From an uncultured Oscillospiraceae bacterium (lineage in GTDB: Bacteria; Bacillota; Clostridia; Oscillospirales; Oscillospiraceae), in contig CANQFV010000001.1 of the NCBI GenBank assembly GCA_947599875.1, forward strand, positions 140,233 to 204,232: 64,000 bases of DNA. The letters are read 5' to 3'. How positions within the stretch are numbered: the first letter of the stretch is position 1; each line of letters opens with the position of its first letter. The translations under genes and the position numbers were made by a program. The notes under the pieces are model-generated. The model made no database searches, had not been told where the DNA came from, and saw only the letters and a program-made list of their open reading frames with translations. This document shows, in pieces, positions 25,767 to 35,835 of the stretch.

Positions 25767-26453
25767 ATGCTCTGGACAATCGGCGATCTGCACCTGGCCT
25801 TCGGAACGGACAAGCCTATGGATGTGTTCGGGCCGGAGTGGGCCGGACATGAGGAGAAGCTCCTGCGGGGGTTTTCCCGGGTGGGGCCGGAGGATGTGAC
25901 GGTCATCTGCGGGGATCTGACCTGGGGAATGGATATGGACGGCTGTGTGGAGGACTTCCGGTTTATCGACGCCCTCCCCGGCAGGAAGATCATTTTGAAG
26001 GGCAACCACGATTTTTGGTGGTCCACGGCCTCCGCCGCCAAGCGTTTTTTTGATGAAAACGGGTTTTCCACCATCGACATCCTCCACAACAACTGCTTTT
26101 TCTACGGGGACGCGGCCCTCTGCGGCACCAGGGGCTGGATGTGCCCCGGGGAGAACGGCTCGCCCCACGACAAAAAGATCATGGCCCGCGAGGTGGGGCG
26201 GTTGGAGGCCAGTTTGAAAGCGGCGGGCGGCGCCGGGCGGAAGATCGTCTTTCTCCACTACCCCCCCATCTACGGGAAATTTTACTCCGGGGAGCTGGTG
26301 GACGTCATGGTGCGCTGGGGTGTGGGCGAGTGCTATTACGGCCACCTCCACGGCCCGGGGAGGGCGGCGGCCTTCCAGGGGGAGGACCGGGGGATCCGGT
26401 ATAAGCTCATTTCCGCCGATAATCTGAACTTTTCCCCCCTGAAAATTATGTGA
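25767..26453 (+). CDS. Calcineurin-like metallophosphoesterase
   Basis: 228 residues, cytoplasmic. The two-metal site is visible: TIGDLHLAFGTDKPMD (Asp, His), VICGDLTWG (Asp), LKGNHDFWWS (Asn, His), VFLHYPP (His) and YYGHLHGPG (His-x-His). This form is common in Clostridia next to tig but its substrate is unknown. GAGAGGAGG precedes ATG 25767. It diverges from the DUF1540 gene; the hairpin TTTGCCC/GGGCAAA (25712-25734) lies between them. Confidence 0.88.
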   Translation: MLWTIGDLHLAFGTDKPMDVFGPEWAGHEEKLLRGFSRVGPEDVTVICGDLTWGMDMDGCVEDFRFIDALPGRKIILKGNHDFWWSTASAAKRFFDENGFSTIDILHNNCFFYGDAALCGTRGWMCPGENGSPHDKKIMAREVGRLEASLKAAGGAGRKIVFLHYPPIYGKFYSGELVDVMVRWGVGECYYGHLHGPGRAAAFQGEDRGIRYKLISADNLNFSPLKIM

Positions 26454-26487
26454 TAGGCCAAAATTTAACGGCAACGCCAAAAAAGGT

Positions 26488-26515
26488 TTGCAAATCCGGG
26501 AATCTCTGTTATAAT
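26488..26515 (+). promoter_or_regulatory. tig promoter
   Basis: TTGCAA (26488-26493) and TATAAT (26510-26515), spacer 16, precede trigger factor by 65 bases. Confidence 0.8.
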
Positions 26516-26580
26516 AAGCGAGATGCCCCGCATTTTAATTCTTTGCCATGACATTTTATGGCATGCAGGAGGAAACAAAC

Positions 26581-27894
26581 GTGAACGTCAAGGAATTTGA
26601 GAGAAAAGAGAAGAACGCCGCTGAGCTGTCGGTCTCGGTCACGCCGGAGGAATTTGAGAGTGCCGTGCAGAGGGCCTACATCAAGTACCGCGGCAGCATC
26701 CAGATCCCCGGTTTCCGCAAGGGCAAGGCCCCCAGGAAGATCATCGAGAACATCTACGGTTCCGACATCTTCTACGAGGAGGCCGTGGACGACATCGCCC
26801 CCAAGGCGCTGGAGGCCGGAAAGCAGGAGAAGGAGCTTTACACCGTGGGAAAGCCCACCGTGCTGGACGTGGACTATGAAGAGGACAAGTCCGTCACCAT
26901 CAAATTCCTGATATACCTGTATCCCGAGATCACCGTTGAAAATTACAAGGGCCTGACCGCGCCCAAGATGCCCGTCCGCGTCACCAAGAAGGACGTGGAG
27001 CGGGAGATCCAGCAGGTGCGCGAGCGCAACGCCCGCCTGGAGTCCGTGGACCGCCCGGCGGAGAACGGGGACATCCTGAACATCGACTTTGAGGGCGTCA
27101 TCGACGGCGCCGCCTTTGAAGGCGGCAAGGGTGAGGGCCAGGATCTGGAGCTTGGCTCCGGCATGTTCGTCCCCGGCTTTGAGGAGCAGCTTATCGGCGC
27201 CAAGGCCGGCGACCAGGTGGACGTGAAGATCACCTTCCCGGAGAACTATACCCCGGATCTGGCCTCCAAGAGCGCCGTCTTCCATGTGAAGGTCAACGAG
27301 GTGAAGGAGAAGATCCTTCCGGAGCTGGACGACGAGTTTGCCAAGGACGTGTCCGAGTACGACACGCTGGAGGAGTACACCGCCAGCGTCAGGGAGGAGC
27401 TGTCCGAGCATAAGCACATGGAGTCCGACAAGGGCTTCAGCGAGCTGATCTTCAGCCGCCTGGCCGACTCCATCCAGGGGGACATCCCCGACGCGATGTT
27501 GGAGGAAGAGGTTGACAAGATGTACAGCGACTTCCGCTACAGGCTCTCCTCCCAGGGCATGGATCCGGACCGGTATATGGAGATGGTGGACATGGACGAG
27601 GAGAGCATCCGGGACGAGATGCTGGATGCGGCCGAGCAGCGCATCCGCACGGATCTGGCTCTGGAGTACATCGCCAAGAAGGAAAATCTTCAGGTCACCG
27701 AGAAGGATATCGAGGAGGAGTATCAGAGGATGAGCGAGGAGTTCGACCGGGCGATAGACGAAGTGAAGCGGGTCGTTCCCCTGGATGTGGTGAAGACCAA
27801 TATCAAGATGAACAAGGCGCGGCAGCTTGTTATGATGTACGCCGTTCCCGAGAAGAAGGAGAAGAAATCCGACAAGGGAGAGGACGCGGAGTAA
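26581..27894 (+). CDS. tig: Trigger factor (ribosome-associated chaperone)
   Basis: 437 residues. It folds nascent chains at the ribosome exit. The N-terminal domain carries the ribosome-binding signature GFRKGKAPRKIIE (about 38-50). The FKBP-type peptidyl-prolyl isomerase domain follows (GDILNIDFEGVIDG, FVPGFEEQLIGAKAGD), then a helical C-terminal chaperone domain, ending in an acidic KKEKKSDKGEDAE tail. GTG 26581 is chosen because AGGAGG lies 7 bases before it. It heads the tig-clpP-clpX-lon protein-quality block. Confidence 0.96.
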   Translation: MNVKEFERKEKNAAELSVSVTPEEFESAVQRAYIKYRGSIQIPGFRKGKAPRKIIENIYGSDIFYEEAVDDIAPKALEAGKQEKELYTVGKPTVLDVDYEEDKSVTIKFLIYLYPEITVENYKGLTAPKMPVRVTKKDVEREIQQVRERNARLESVDRPAENGDILNIDFEGVIDGAAFEGGKGEGQDLELGSGMFVPGFEEQLIGAKAGDQVDVKITFPENYTPDLASKSAVFHVKVNEVKEKILPELDDEFAKDVSEYDTLEEYTASVREELSEHKHMESDKGFSELIFSRLADSIQGDIPDAMLEEEVDKMYSDFRYRLSSQGMDPDRYMEMVDMDEESIRDEMLDAAEQRIRTDLALEYIAKKENLQVTEKDIEEEYQRMSEEFDRAIDEVKRVVPLDVVKTNIKMNKARQLVMMYAVPEKKEKKSDKGEDAE

Positions 27895-27956
27895 ACGGAA
27901 TATCTCCCGCCGGAAGTGGTTAAAGTTTAGGTATCATGCACGCAGGAGGGTTTTTT

Positions 27957-28538
27957 ATGAGCTTAGTACCGTATGTAGTGGAGCAGACGTCCAGGGGCGA
28001 GCGGAGCTATGACATCTTCTCGCGCCTGCTCAACGACCGCATCGTTTTTCTGGGCGAGGAGGTGAACGACACCACGGCCAGTCTCGTGGTGGCCCAGTTC
28101 CTCTTCCTGGAGGCCCAGGATCCGGACAAGGACATCCAGTTCTATATCAATTCCCCCGGCGGTTCCATTACCGCGGGAATGGCCATCTATGACACCATGC
28201 AGTATATCAAGTGCGACGTTTCCACCATCGCCATCGGCATGGCCGCCAGCATGGCCGCGTTCCTGCTCAGCTCCGGCGCCAAGGGAAAGCGCCTGGCGCT
28301 GCCCAACACCGAGATCATGATCCATCAGCCCTCCGCCGGCACCCAGGGGCAGGTCACGGATATGGCCATCCACCTGCGGCGGATCGAGAAGATCAAGGAT
28401 CGGATGAACGCCATTCTGGCGGAGAACACCGGCAAGAGCGTGGAGGTGGTCCGGGAGGCCTGCGAGCGGGACAACTTCATGTCCGCCCAGGAGGCCCTGG
28501 ATTTCGGCATCATCGACAAGGTCATCACCAAGCGCTGA
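27957..28538 (+). CDS. clpP: ATP-dependent Clp protease proteolytic subunit
   Basis: 193 residues. It forms the 14-mer serine protease chamber used by ClpX and other ClpATPases. The triad is Ser98 (GMAASMAA), His123 (MIHQP) and Asp172 (CERDNFMS). The N-terminus [20 protein letters not shown] is the usual processed form. ATG 27957 follows GGAGG by about 7 bases; an upstream in-frame ATG at 27936 is less likely. clpX starts 25 bases downstream, so they form one unit. Confidence 0.98.
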   Translation: MSLVPYVVEQTSRGERSYDIFSRLLNDRIVFLGEEVNDTTASLVVAQFLFLEAQDPDKDIQFYINSPGGSITAGMAIYDTMQYIKCDVSTIAIGMAASMAAFLLSSGAKGKRLALPNTEIMIHQPSAGTQGQVTDMAIHLRRIEKIKDRMNAILAENTGKSVEVVREACERDNFMSAQEALDFGIIDKVITKR

Positions 28539-28563
28539 GCAAATCGTCTGAAAGGACACCGCA

Positions 28564-29859
28564 ATGGCAAACAAAGAGGAAAGATCATCCCGGTGCGATT
28601 TCTGCGGCCGGCCCCAGAGCCAGGTCCACAGACTTTTCACCGGGCAGTACGCCAACATCTGCGACGACTGCGTGGAGCTGTGCGAGCAGCTCCTGCGGGA
28701 CGAGCGGGACGAGGACAGCTATGAGGAGGAGTACCTCCCCCAGGAGGATGTCTCCCCCTACGAGATGGCCAGGAAGCTGCCAAAGCCCGTGCAGATCAAG
28801 GAGTACCTGGACGAGTACATCATCGGCCAGGACAGGGCGAAGACGGCGCTGGCCGTGGCCGTCTACAACCACTATAAGCGGATCTTCTGCGCCACGGGCA
28901 ACGAGACGGAGATCCAGAAGAGCAACATCCTTCTGGTGGGGCCGACCGGCTCCGGCAAGACCATGTTCGCCCAGACCCTGGCCAGGATCCTGGAGGTCCC
29001 CTTCGCCATCGCCGACGCCACCACCCTCACGGAGGCCGGCTATGTGGGCGACGACGTGGAGAACATCCTTCTGCGGCTGCTCCAGGCGGCGGATTTCAAC
29101 GTGCCGCTGGCGGAGCGGGGGATCATCTACATCGACGAGATCGACAAGATTGCCCGCAAGAGCGAGAACACCTCCATCACCCGGGACGTGTCCGGCGAGG
29201 GGGTCCAGCAGGCGCTGCTGAAGATCCTGGAGGGCACCGTTGCCAACGTGCCGCCCCAGGGGGGACGGAAGCACCCCCACCAGGATTTTATCAGCATCGA
29301 CACCACAAACATCCTGTTCATCTGCGGCGGGGCCTTTGACGGCATCGACAAGATCATCGAACACCGCCTGGATAAGAAGTCTATGGGCTTTGGCGCGGAG
29401 ATCAAGGCGAAGAGCGAGAAGGACATCGGCGACGCGCTGGAGAATATCCAGTCCCACGACCTTTTGAAGTACGGCATTATCCCGGAGCTGATCGGCCGTA
29501 TGCCGGTTCTTGTGCCCATGCGTCAGCTCACCCGGGACGACCTGGTGCGCATCCTCAAGGAGCCGAGAAATGCCCTCACCCGCCAGTATAAGGCGCTGAT
29601 GAGCTACGACAGGGTGAATCTTGAGTTTGACGACGCCGCCCTGGAGGCCATCGCCGACAAGGCCATCGCTATGGAGATCGGCGCCCGCGGCCTGCGCAGC
29701 GTTGTGGAGGGGATCCTGACCGACATCATGTTCGAGATACCCTCTGAGGAGCGGGTGGAGAAGGTCATCGTCACCCGGGAGTGCGTCACGGACGGGGCGC
29801 GCCCCACCATCCTCCGGCGCCAGCGCCCCCAGATCGACCCCGACGCGGTCAGCGTGTGA
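28564..29859 (+). CDS. clpX: ATP-dependent Clp protease ATP-binding subunit ClpX
   Basis: 431 residues. It unfolds substrates and feeds them to ClpP. An N-terminal zinc finger (CDFCGRPQ...CDDCVELC, about 12-42) precedes the AAA+ domain: Walker A GPTGSGKT, Walker [10 protein letters not shown], the GYVGDDVE pore loop, and [16 protein letters not shown] with sensor motifs. The IGF-type loop for docking on ClpP should lie near [11 protein letters not shown] (here [11 protein letters not shown]). It directly follows clpP. Confidence 0.98.
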   Translation: MANKEERSSRCDFCGRPQSQVHRLFTGQYANICDDCVELCEQLLRDERDEDSYEEEYLPQEDVSPYEMARKLPKPVQIKEYLDEYIIGQDRAKTALAVAVYNHYKRIFCATGNETEIQKSNILLVGPTGSGKTMFAQTLARILEVPFAIADATTLTEAGYVGDDVENILLRLLQAADFNVPLAERGIIYIDEIDKIARKSENTSITRDVSGEGVQQALLKILEGTVANVPPQGGRKHPHQDFISIDTTNILFICGGAFDGIDKIIEHRLDKKSMGFGAEIKAKSEKDIGDALENIQSHDLLKYGIIPELIGRMPVLVPMRQLTRDDLVRILKEPRNALTRQYKALMSYDRVNLEFDDAALEAIADKAIAMEIGARGLRSVVEGILTDIMFEIPSEERVEKVIVTRECVTDGARPTILRRQRPQIDPDAVSV

Positions 29860-29981
29860 CGCGCCGGCCATGTAACCAGTAAAATTAAGGCCTGCGACCG
29901 CGCTGCGGCGCCCGGAGGGCGCACGGAGAGCGGCAGCGGGCCTTTTCCCGATAAGAGCGGGATTTTTCCCGTGATCCGTCT

Positions 29982-30009
29982 GTCAAAAAAGACCGCGTGC
30001 TTTTTTGAC
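29982..30009 (+). terminator. Terminator-like hairpin between clpX and lon
   Basis: GTCAAAAAAG (29982-29991) and CTTTTTTGAC (30000-30009) form a perfect 10-base stem around ACCGCGTG. It is followed by TTTTCCTT. It probably separates clpPX from lon, and sits just before the lon ribosome-binding site. Confidence 0.65.
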
Positions 30010-30040
30010 TTTTCCTTAATTGAGGTTTAGAGGTTTATCT

Positions 30041-32449
30041 ATGTCTGAAGAGCTGATTGAAAATTTGATCCCGGAGGAGATGCCCCTGCTGGCGCTCCGG
30101 GGCGTGGCCGTTTTTCCGGAGATGTCCGTGAGCTTCGATGTGGAGAGGGACCGGAGCGTTGCGGCTCTTGATCGGGCCTCCGACGGGGACAGGCGGGTCT
30201 TCGCCGTCCTCCAGCGCGATCCGCTGAAGGAGTACCCGGAGAGGGAGGATCTCTACAGCGTGGGGGTCGTGTGCCTGGTGAAGCAGCTTTTGCGCACCCA
30301 GGGCGGCAGTGTCCGGGTGATGGTGGAGGGGCAGTACAGGGCCAAGCTCATGGGCCTCTCCGACAGGGGGCCGTACCACGAGGCGGCCGTCATGCGCCGG
30401 GAGGACGCCCCCCAGCGGGTCAGTGCCAGATCCGAGGCGCTGCTGCGCAGCACCCTGTCCCTCTATGAGAAGTACCTGAGCTTTTACGGGGCGTCCGCCC
30501 CGGAGGCGGTGATCTCCCTGGCCGTCCGGGACAGCGTGGGGTACGCCGCGGATTATCTGGCCCAGAACGCCGCCTTCGATTACACCCGCAAGCAGGAGAT
30601 CCTGGAGCTGCGGGACGGGGTGAAGCGGCTCAACGCCGTGGCGGAGATCTTAAACCACGAGATCTCCGTTTTGGAGGTGGAGCAGGAGATCACCAGGAAG
30701 CTCCACGAGCAGCTGGCCGGGACACAGCGGGAGCATATCATGCGGGAGCATCTGCGGGTCCTCCAGGCGGAGCTGGGGGACGACGACGAGTCCGAGATCG
30801 AGGAGTACCGCTACCGCATCGAGAAGCTGGCCCTGGACGGGGAGATCACCGAGAAGCTGATGCGGGAGACGGACAGGCTGGCCAAACAGCCCTACGGCTC
30901 GGCGGAGGCGTCGGTCATCCGCAATTACCTGGACGCGGTTCTGGAGCTGCCCTGGCACAGATCCACCAGGGAGCGGCTGGATCTGGACGCCGCCAGGCGC
31001 GCCCTTGACCGGGACCACTTCGGCCTGGACAAGGTGAAGGAGAGGATCCTGGAGTTTTTAGCCGTCAGGAAGATGACCCCGGATATCCGGGGCGGGATCC
31101 TGTGCCTGGTGGGGCCTCCGGGAGTGGGGAAGACGAGCGTGGCGATCTCCATCGCCGGCGCTATGAACCGCAAGCTTGTGCGCATGAGCCTGGGGGGCGT
31201 CCACGACGAGGCGGACATCCGCGGCCACAGGAAGACGTATATCGGCGCTATGCCCGGGCGGATCATGGCCGCTATGACCGAGGCGGGCACCAACAACCCC
31301 CTGATGCTGTTGGACGAGATCGACAAGCTTGGCTCCGACTACCGGGGCGACCCGGCCAGCGCCCTTTTGGAGGCGCTGGATCCGGAGCAGAACGCCTCCT
31401 TCCGCGATCATTTTCTGGAGATTCCCTTTGATCTCAGTAACGTGATGTTTATCACCACGGCCAACACCGTGGACACCATACCCCGGCCGCTGCTGGACCG
31501 GATGGAGGTCATCGAGCTGACCAGCTACACCGACGAGGAGAAGCTGCGCATCGCCGCCGACCATCTCCTGCCCAAGCAGCGCAAGAAGCACGGGCTGAAC
31601 GCCAGGACGCTGAAGATCGGGGACGACGCCATCCGGGACATCATTACCGGCTACACCAGGGAGTCCGGCGTCCGGGAGCTGGAGCGGGAGCTGGCCGCCG
31701 TGTGCCGGAAGGCGGATATGCTCATCGCCTCCGGCCGGGGGAAGAGCCTGACCGTCACAAGCGCCAAGCTGCCGGAGCTTTTAGGCCCCAGGAAGTATAA
31801 GCCGGAGAATCTGGCCGGACGCGACCGGGTGGGCGTTGTCAACGGCCTTGCCTGGACCCAGGTGGGCGGAGAGATCCTGGAGGTGGAGTGCGCCTGCCTG
31901 GAGGGGACGGGAAAGATCGAGCTTACCGGGAACCTGGGGGCCGTTATGAAGGAGTCCGCCCAGGCGGCGGTGAGCTACACCCGCTCCAGATGCGGCGCCC
32001 TGGGGATCGATAAGGAGTTTTATAAAAACCGGGACATCCACATCCACTTCCCGGAGGGGGCCGTACCCAAGGACGGGCCCAGCGCCGGGATCACCATCGC
32101 CTGTGCCCTGATCTCCGCCCTCACGGGGCTGAGCGTCCGGCGGGACGTGGCGATGACCGGGGAGATCACCATCACCGGGCGCGTCCTGCCCATCGGGGGA
32201 CTGCGGGAGAAGACGATGGCGGCCCTGCGCTACGGGGCCAAGACCGTCATCATCCCGGAGGACAACAGGCCGGATCTGGAGGAGATCGACCAGACCGTCC
32301 GGCGGAGCCTGAACTTTGTGACGGCGTCCTCGGTGGACGACGTACTGGCCGCCGCCCTGATCTTCCCGGAGGGGGAGAGGCCGGAGCTTGCGGCCCGGCC
32401 GCCGCTGAGGGCCAGAAAATCCGCCCCGGCGGTGAGAGACGGCAGGTGA
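30041..32449 (+). CDS. lon: ATP-dependent protease Lon
   Basis: 802 residues. It degrades misfolded and regulatory proteins. An N-terminal LAN substrate domain ([21 protein letters not shown]) is followed by a coiled-coil helical part, the AAA+ module ([10 protein letters not shown] near 357-366, [11 protein letters not shown]) and the C-terminal protease domain with the Ser681/Lys724 dyad in [10 protein letters not shown] and [13 protein letters not shown] 30041 is preferred, with AGAGG 7 bases upstream. The engB gene follows after 4 bases, the lon-engB pair being standard in Firmicutes. Confidence 0.97.
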   Translation: MSEELIENLIPEEMPLLALRGVAVFPEMSVSFDVERDRSVAALDRASDGDRRVFAVLQRDPLKEYPEREDLYSVGVVCLVKQLLRTQGGSVRVMVEGQYRAKLMGLSDRGPYHEAAVMRREDAPQRVSARSEALLRSTLSLYEKYLSFYGASAPEAVISLAVRDSVGYAADYLAQNAAFDYTRKQEILELRDGVKRLNAVAEILNHEISVLEVEQEITRKLHEQLAGTQREHIMREHLRVLQAELGDDDESEIEEYRYRIEKLALDGEITEKLMRETDRLAKQPYGSAEASVIRNYLDAVLELPWHRSTRERLDLDAARRALDRDHFGLDKVKERILEFLAVRKMTPDIRGGILCLVGPPGVGKTSVAISIAGAMNRKLVRMSLGGVHDEADIRGHRKTYIGAMPGRIMAAMTEAGTNNPLMLLDEIDKLGSDYRGDPASALLEALDPEQNASFRDHFLEIPFDLSNVMFITTANTVDTIPRPLLDRMEVIELTSYTDEEKLRIAADHLLPKQRKKHGLNARTLKIGDDAIRDIITGYTRESGVRELERELAAVCRKADMLIASGRGKSLTVTSAKLPELLGPRKYKPENLAGRDRVGVVNGLAWTQVGGEILEVECACLEGTGKIELTGNLGAVMKESAQAAVSYTRSRCGALGIDKEFYKNRDIHIHFPEGAVPKDGPSAGITIACALISALTGLSVRRDVAMTGEITITGRVLPIGGLREKTMAALRYGAKTVIIPEDNRPDLEEIDQTVRRSLNFVTASSVDDVLAAALIFPEGERPELAARPPLRARKSAPAVRDGR

Positions 32450-32453
32450 GCGT

Positions 32454-33038
32454 ATGGACTTTCGGAAGACGGAGTTTATCAAATCGGCGGTGAAGCCCGG
32501 GGATTTCATCCGGGACGGACGGCCCCAGGTGGCCTTCGCCGGCCGGTCTAACGTGGGGAAGTCCTCGGTCATCAACTCCCTTGTCCAGCGGAAAAACTTC
32601 GCCCGGGTCGGCTCCCAGCCGGGGAAGACAAGCCAGATCAACTACTTTTTGACGGAGGGGAAGTTCTACATCGTGGATCTCCCCGGCTACGGGTACGCCG
32701 CCGTCTCCAAGGCCGAGCGGGACAGGTGGGGACAGCTGATGGAGGCGTATTTCGCCTCGGGGCTTGTGTCCCTTGGCGTGCAGATCGTGGACGCCCGCCA
32801 CAAGCCCACGGCCGACGACGTCACCATGATGAACTGGTTTAAAAGCGCGGCCTGCGACGTGATCGTGGTGGCCAACAAGACGGACAAGTGCAAAAAAAGC
32901 GAGCTGCCCGGCAATATCGCCAGGATCCGGGAGACGCTGGATATCTCCCAGGACACGCCGCTCCTTTACTACTCCGCCGTCACAGGGACGGAGCGAGAGG
33001 CGCTGGCGTTGGCTCTTGATTGCGCGCTGGATCTGTGA
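32454..33038 (+). CDS. engB: Ribosome biogenesis GTP-binding protein EngB/YsxC
   Basis: 194 residues, a GTPase needed for 50S assembly. All G motifs are visible: G1 GRSNVGKSSVIN, G2 region SQPGKTSQIN, G3 DLPGYGYA, G4 NKTDKC and G5-like YYSAVTG. The N-terminal TEFIKSAVKPGDF is family-typical. Its last codons carry the -35 box of the promoter for the downstream M50 protease. Confidence 0.97.
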   Translation: MDFRKTEFIKSAVKPGDFIRDGRPQVAFAGRSNVGKSSVINSLVQRKNFARVGSQPGKTSQINYFLTEGKFYIVDLPGYGYAAVSKAERDRWGQLMEAYFASGLVSLGVQIVDARHKPTADDVTMMNWFKSAACDVIVVANKTDKCKKSELPGNIARIRETLDISQDTPLLYYSAVTGTEREALALALDCALDL

Positions 33039-33044
33039 TATACT
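33016..33044 (+). promoter_or_regulatory. Promoter of the M50 protease gene, placed for a leaderless mRNA
   Basis: TTGATT (33016-33021) and TATACT (33039-33044), spacer 17. The -10 ends 6 bases before ATG 33051, so transcription would start at or within a base or two of the start codon. Confidence 0.6.
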
Positions 33045-33050
33045 GGTACT

Positions 33051-33731
33051 ATGCTGAACATATGGAATAATCTGGACTGGTCTATCCTGACGGACGCTTT
33101 GATGTCCGCCGTCCCCGTACTCATCTGCATCACCCTGCACGAGTGCGCCCACGGCCTGGCGGCCCTGAAGCTGGGGGACACAACGGCCAGGGATATGGGG
33201 CGGCTGAGCCTCAATCCGATCAAGCATTTTGACCTGATGGGGTTCATTATGATGGCGTTTCTGGGCTTTGGGTGGGCCAAGCCCGTGCCCATCGACATGC
33301 GCCGCTTCCAAAATCCCAAGCGGGATATGGCAATCTCCGCCGCCGCGGGGCCGCTTTGCAACCTGGCCATCACGGTGGTGTGTTTGTTCCTCTACGGGGC
33401 GCTGACGCCCCTGCTCTCCGGGCGGGGGAGCGCGGCCGCGCTCGTCTATGGAACCGTGGTGCGGACGGCGTATCTCAGCCTCGCCTTCGCCGTATTCAAC
33501 TTCATCCCCATCCCGCCGCTGGACGGCTCCAAGGTGCTTTTTTCCGTGATCTCGGAGCAGGCCTATGAGAAGCTGATGCACTATGAGCGGTACGGTATGC
33601 TCCTGCTCGTGGCGCTGGTGGTGACGGGGGTCCTGTCCGGGCCGCTGAATACGGCGGTGAATTTCCTCTTTGACAAGCTGTGGATCGTGGCCCAGTGGGG
33701 GCTTGATTTTATCTCTTTCTTTTTCAGGTGA
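33051..33731 (+). CDS. M50 family site-2 protease-like membrane protein
   Basis: 226 residues, multi-pass (about five or six segments). The zinc motif HECAH (HExxH) in ITLHECAHGLAALKLGD and the distal NFIPIPPLDGSKV (Asp) mark an M50 intramembrane peptidase of the short YwhC/Rip-like class, distinct from the SpoIVFB-like protein at 16766. Its substrate is unknown. No Shine-Dalgarno sequence precedes the ATG; the promoter geometry suggests a leaderless transcript. It ends 3 bases before scpA, as commonly seen in Clostridia. Confidence 0.88.
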   Translation: MLNIWNNLDWSILTDALMSAVPVLICITLHECAHGLAALKLGDTTARDMGRLSLNPIKHFDLMGFIMMAFLGFGWAKPVPIDMRRFQNPKRDMAISAAAGPLCNLAITVVCLFLYGALTPLLSGRGSAAALVYGTVVRTAYLSLAFAVFNFIPIPPLDGSKVLFSVISEQAYEKLMHYERYGMLLLVALVVTGVLSGPLNTAVNFLFDKLWIVAQWGLDFISFFFR

Positions 33732-33734
33732 CGC

Positions 33735-34490
33735 ATGGAAAATCCCACCTTTCATCTGGAGGGCGTGGTACACGCACGCGAGGACATGGAGGATTTTGAG
33801 GGGCCTCTGACCCTGATCCTCCAGCTCCTCTCCAAAAACAAAATTGAGATCCAGGATATTCGCATCGCGGAGCTTCTGGATCAGTACCTGGCCTGGATGG
33901 ACGAGATGAAGGCTATGGATCTGGAGATCGCCAGCGAGTTTGTCCAGATGGCCTCTTACCTTGTGTACATCAAGGCCCGGATGCTCCTGTCCGCCGGGGA
34001 GGAGACAGACGAGCTGGAGGAGCTGATCGGCTCCCTCCAGCGCCTCCAGGGCCGGGAGCTGATGGAGCGGCTCCGGAAGATCACGCCGGAGCTGGCCCAG
34101 ATGTACACCCGGGGCGCGGGGACGATGGTAAAGCCCCCGGAGACTCTCCCGGTGGACAAGAGCTACCGCTACAGCCACGAAAAGTCGGAGCTGACCGGCG
34201 CGATGGTGCGGGTTCTCACCCGGGAGGACGCCGCACAGGTCTATGAGAACGCCTCGGCCTTCCGCTTCCCTGCGCGGATCGTCTATTCGGTGACGGAGAA
34301 GTCCTCGGAGCTGGTGGCCCGGCTTCACAAGCTCGGCCCCGTGACGATCCAGCGGATCTTCTCCGAGTGCGAGAGCCGCACGGAGCTGGTGGCCACCTTT
34401 ATCGCCCTGCTGGAGCTTTGCCGGGAGGGGAACATCACCATTGAGGACAGCGAGGGCGGGACGATGATCGCCCCCTCCGACGGGAAATGA
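33735..34490 (+). CDS. scpA: Segregation and condensation protein A
   Basis: 251 residues, the kleisin of the bacterial SMC condensin complex. The N-terminus FHLEGVVHAREDMEDFEGPLTLILQLLSKNKIEIQDIRIAELLDQ is the SMC-head-binding helical region; ASYLVYIKARMLLS and a C-terminal winged helix (VTIQRIFSECESRTELVATFIALLEL) follow. The family starts with FEGPLDLLL; here it reads FEGPLTLIL. scpB follows 7 bases later. Confidence 0.93.
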   Translation: MENPTFHLEGVVHAREDMEDFEGPLTLILQLLSKNKIEIQDIRIAELLDQYLAWMDEMKAMDLEIASEFVQMASYLVYIKARMLLSAGEETDELEELIGSLQRLQGRELMERLRKITPELAQMYTRGAGTMVKPPETLPVDKSYRYSHEKSELTGAMVRVLTREDAAQVYENASAFRFPARIVYSVTEKSSELVARLHKLGPVTIQRIFSECESRTELVATFIALLELCREGNITIEDSEGGTMIAPSDGK

Positions 34491-34497
34491 GGCGCTG

Positions 34498-35112
34498 ATG
34501 GAATACTCTGAATTGGAACCGGTGATCGAGGGCATACTCTTTGCCTCGGGGGAGGCCGTGAGCGTCCAGCGCCTGTCCGCCGTGCTGGCAAGGCCGGAGG
34601 AGGACATTGTGGAGGCCGCGGAGTCCCTGGCGGGGAGGCTCCTCTACGACAAGCGGGGCATACGCCTTGTGAAGCTGGACGGGGCCTTGCAGCTCTGCTC
34701 CGCCCCGGAATACGGGGACATCATCCGCATCGCCCTGGAGAGCAGGAAGCCCCCCAAGCTCACCCAGACGGCCCTGGAGGTGCTGGCCATCACGGCGTAT
34801 TTCCAGCCGGTGACACGGGCATATATCGACCAGCTGCGGGGAACGGACTCCAGCTATACCGTGGGCGTGCTTACGGAGCGGGGCCTCATCGAGCCGTGCG
34901 GCACCCTGGACGCCCCGGGGCGGCCCACGCTTTTCAGGACGACCGGCAGCTTTCTCCGGGTCTTTGGGATCTCCTCCCTGGACGAGCTTCCGGAGCTGCC
35001 CCCCTCCGACGGGGAGGACCCGGAGCAGCTGCGGATCGAGGGGGCCATCGAGAACCTGAGATCCGCTGATGGGGAGAGCGGGAAAGACACGGACGCCGAA
35101 ACGGCGCAGTAA
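34498..35112 (+). CDS. scpB: Segregation and condensation protein B
   Basis: 204 residues. It forms the dimeric winged-helix subunit that binds ScpA in the SMC complex. Typical segments are EPVIEGILFASGEAVSVQRL, KPPKLTQTALEVLAITAYFQPVTRAYIDQLRG and LIEPCGTLDAPGRPTLFRTT. The C-terminal 40 residues are an acidic, variable tail. The spacing of 7 bases from scpA and the following DUF2953-gerW pair make a conserved clostridial block. Confidence 0.95.
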   Translation: MEYSELEPVIEGILFASGEAVSVQRLSAVLARPEEDIVEAAESLAGRLLYDKRGIRLVKLDGALQLCSAPEYGDIIRIALESRKPPKLTQTALEVLAITAYFQPVTRAYIDQLRGTDSSYTVGVLTERGLIEPCGTLDAPGRPTLFRTTGSFLRVFGISSLDELPELPPSDGEDPEQLRIEGAIENLRSADGESGKDTDAETAQ

Positions 35113-35133
35113 AAAAAGAGGGCAGGTGAGACG

Positions 35134-35835
35134 GTGTTCACGATTTTAGCCTTGATCCCGGTCATAGTCGTGCTGATTTGCGGCAAAATAAAGGCGGCGC
35201 TTATTGTCCTGGCCGTCACACTGGCCGTGGATATCGTCATCGCGCTTGTGCGCGTCGGGGCGCACCTGACGCTGGAAAAGGGCGTGTTCGGGCTGAAGAT
35301 CATCGCAGGGCCGGTGAAGCTGAAGCTGCTCCCGGCGGATAAGGACAAGCCCAAGGAGCCGAAAAAAACCAAGAAAGAGAAGGCGGAGGAGCCGGAGGAG
35401 GAAAAGGAGGAGCCGGAGAAGGAAAAATCCGGCATCCATGTGACGCTGGAGCTTGTCACCACCGTGCTGAAGGCGGTGGGGGAGCTTTTGGGCCGGTTCC
35501 GGCGGAAGATCACCGTCGATTCCCTGACCATCCACTACACGGCGGCTTCCCCGGATCCCTATAACACCGCCATGACCTTCGCCTACGCCAGCGCCGGAGT
35601 CAATGCGCTGATGCCGGTGATCCACAACATTTTTACCGTGAAAAAAAGCGACGTAGGCGCCGCCGTCACCTTCGATGCGCAGGAGGCGGACGTCTATGTG
35701 GACGCCAGGCTCACCCTGGCCGTCTGGGAAGTTATTTACATTGTGCTGGCGGTCTGGCCCGTCATCCGGGTCATCCTGGCACAGCTGCTAAAAAAAGGAA
35801 AGGTGGACAATCATGGACAAGCATCCGATCAATGA
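35134..35835 (+). CDS. DUF2953 membrane protein (YtfI-like)
   Basis: 233 residues. An N-terminal hydrophobic hairpin (about 1-35) is followed by a highly charged Lys/Glu/Pro linker (about 70-105) and then a DUF2953 region (LELVTTVLKAVGELLGRFRRKITVDSLTIHYT..., with DPYNTAMTFAYASAGVNALMPV). A last membrane segment lies near 200-225. Function unknown. Its place just before gerW/ytfJ is conserved and suggests a sporulation link. Start is GTG 35134 with AGGTGAG upstream; it overlaps gerW by 23 bases. Confidence 0.8.
   Translation: MFTILALIPVIVVLICGKIKAALIVLAVTLAVDIVIALVRVGAHLTLEKGVFGLKIIAGPVKLKLLPADKDKPKEPKKTKKEKAEEPEEEKEEPEKEKSGIHVTLELVTTVLKAVGELLGRFRRKITVDSLTIHYTAASPDPYNTAMTFAYASAGVNALMPVIHNIFTVKKSDVGAAVTFDAQEADVYVDARLTLAVWEVIYIVLAVWPVIRVILAQLLKKGKVDNHGQASDQ

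Noticed and set aside
29880..29960. GC-rich AAGGCCTGC...GCGGGCCTT inverted repeat after clpX as an RNA gene
   Set aside because: It can be explained as a weak terminator; I see no cloverleaf or known RNA fold.
32250..34607. 785-codon open frame antisense to lon, engB, the M50 gene and scpA
   Set aside because: It is the mirror of GC-rich third codon positions. It has no recognisable domain, and the sense genes are certain.
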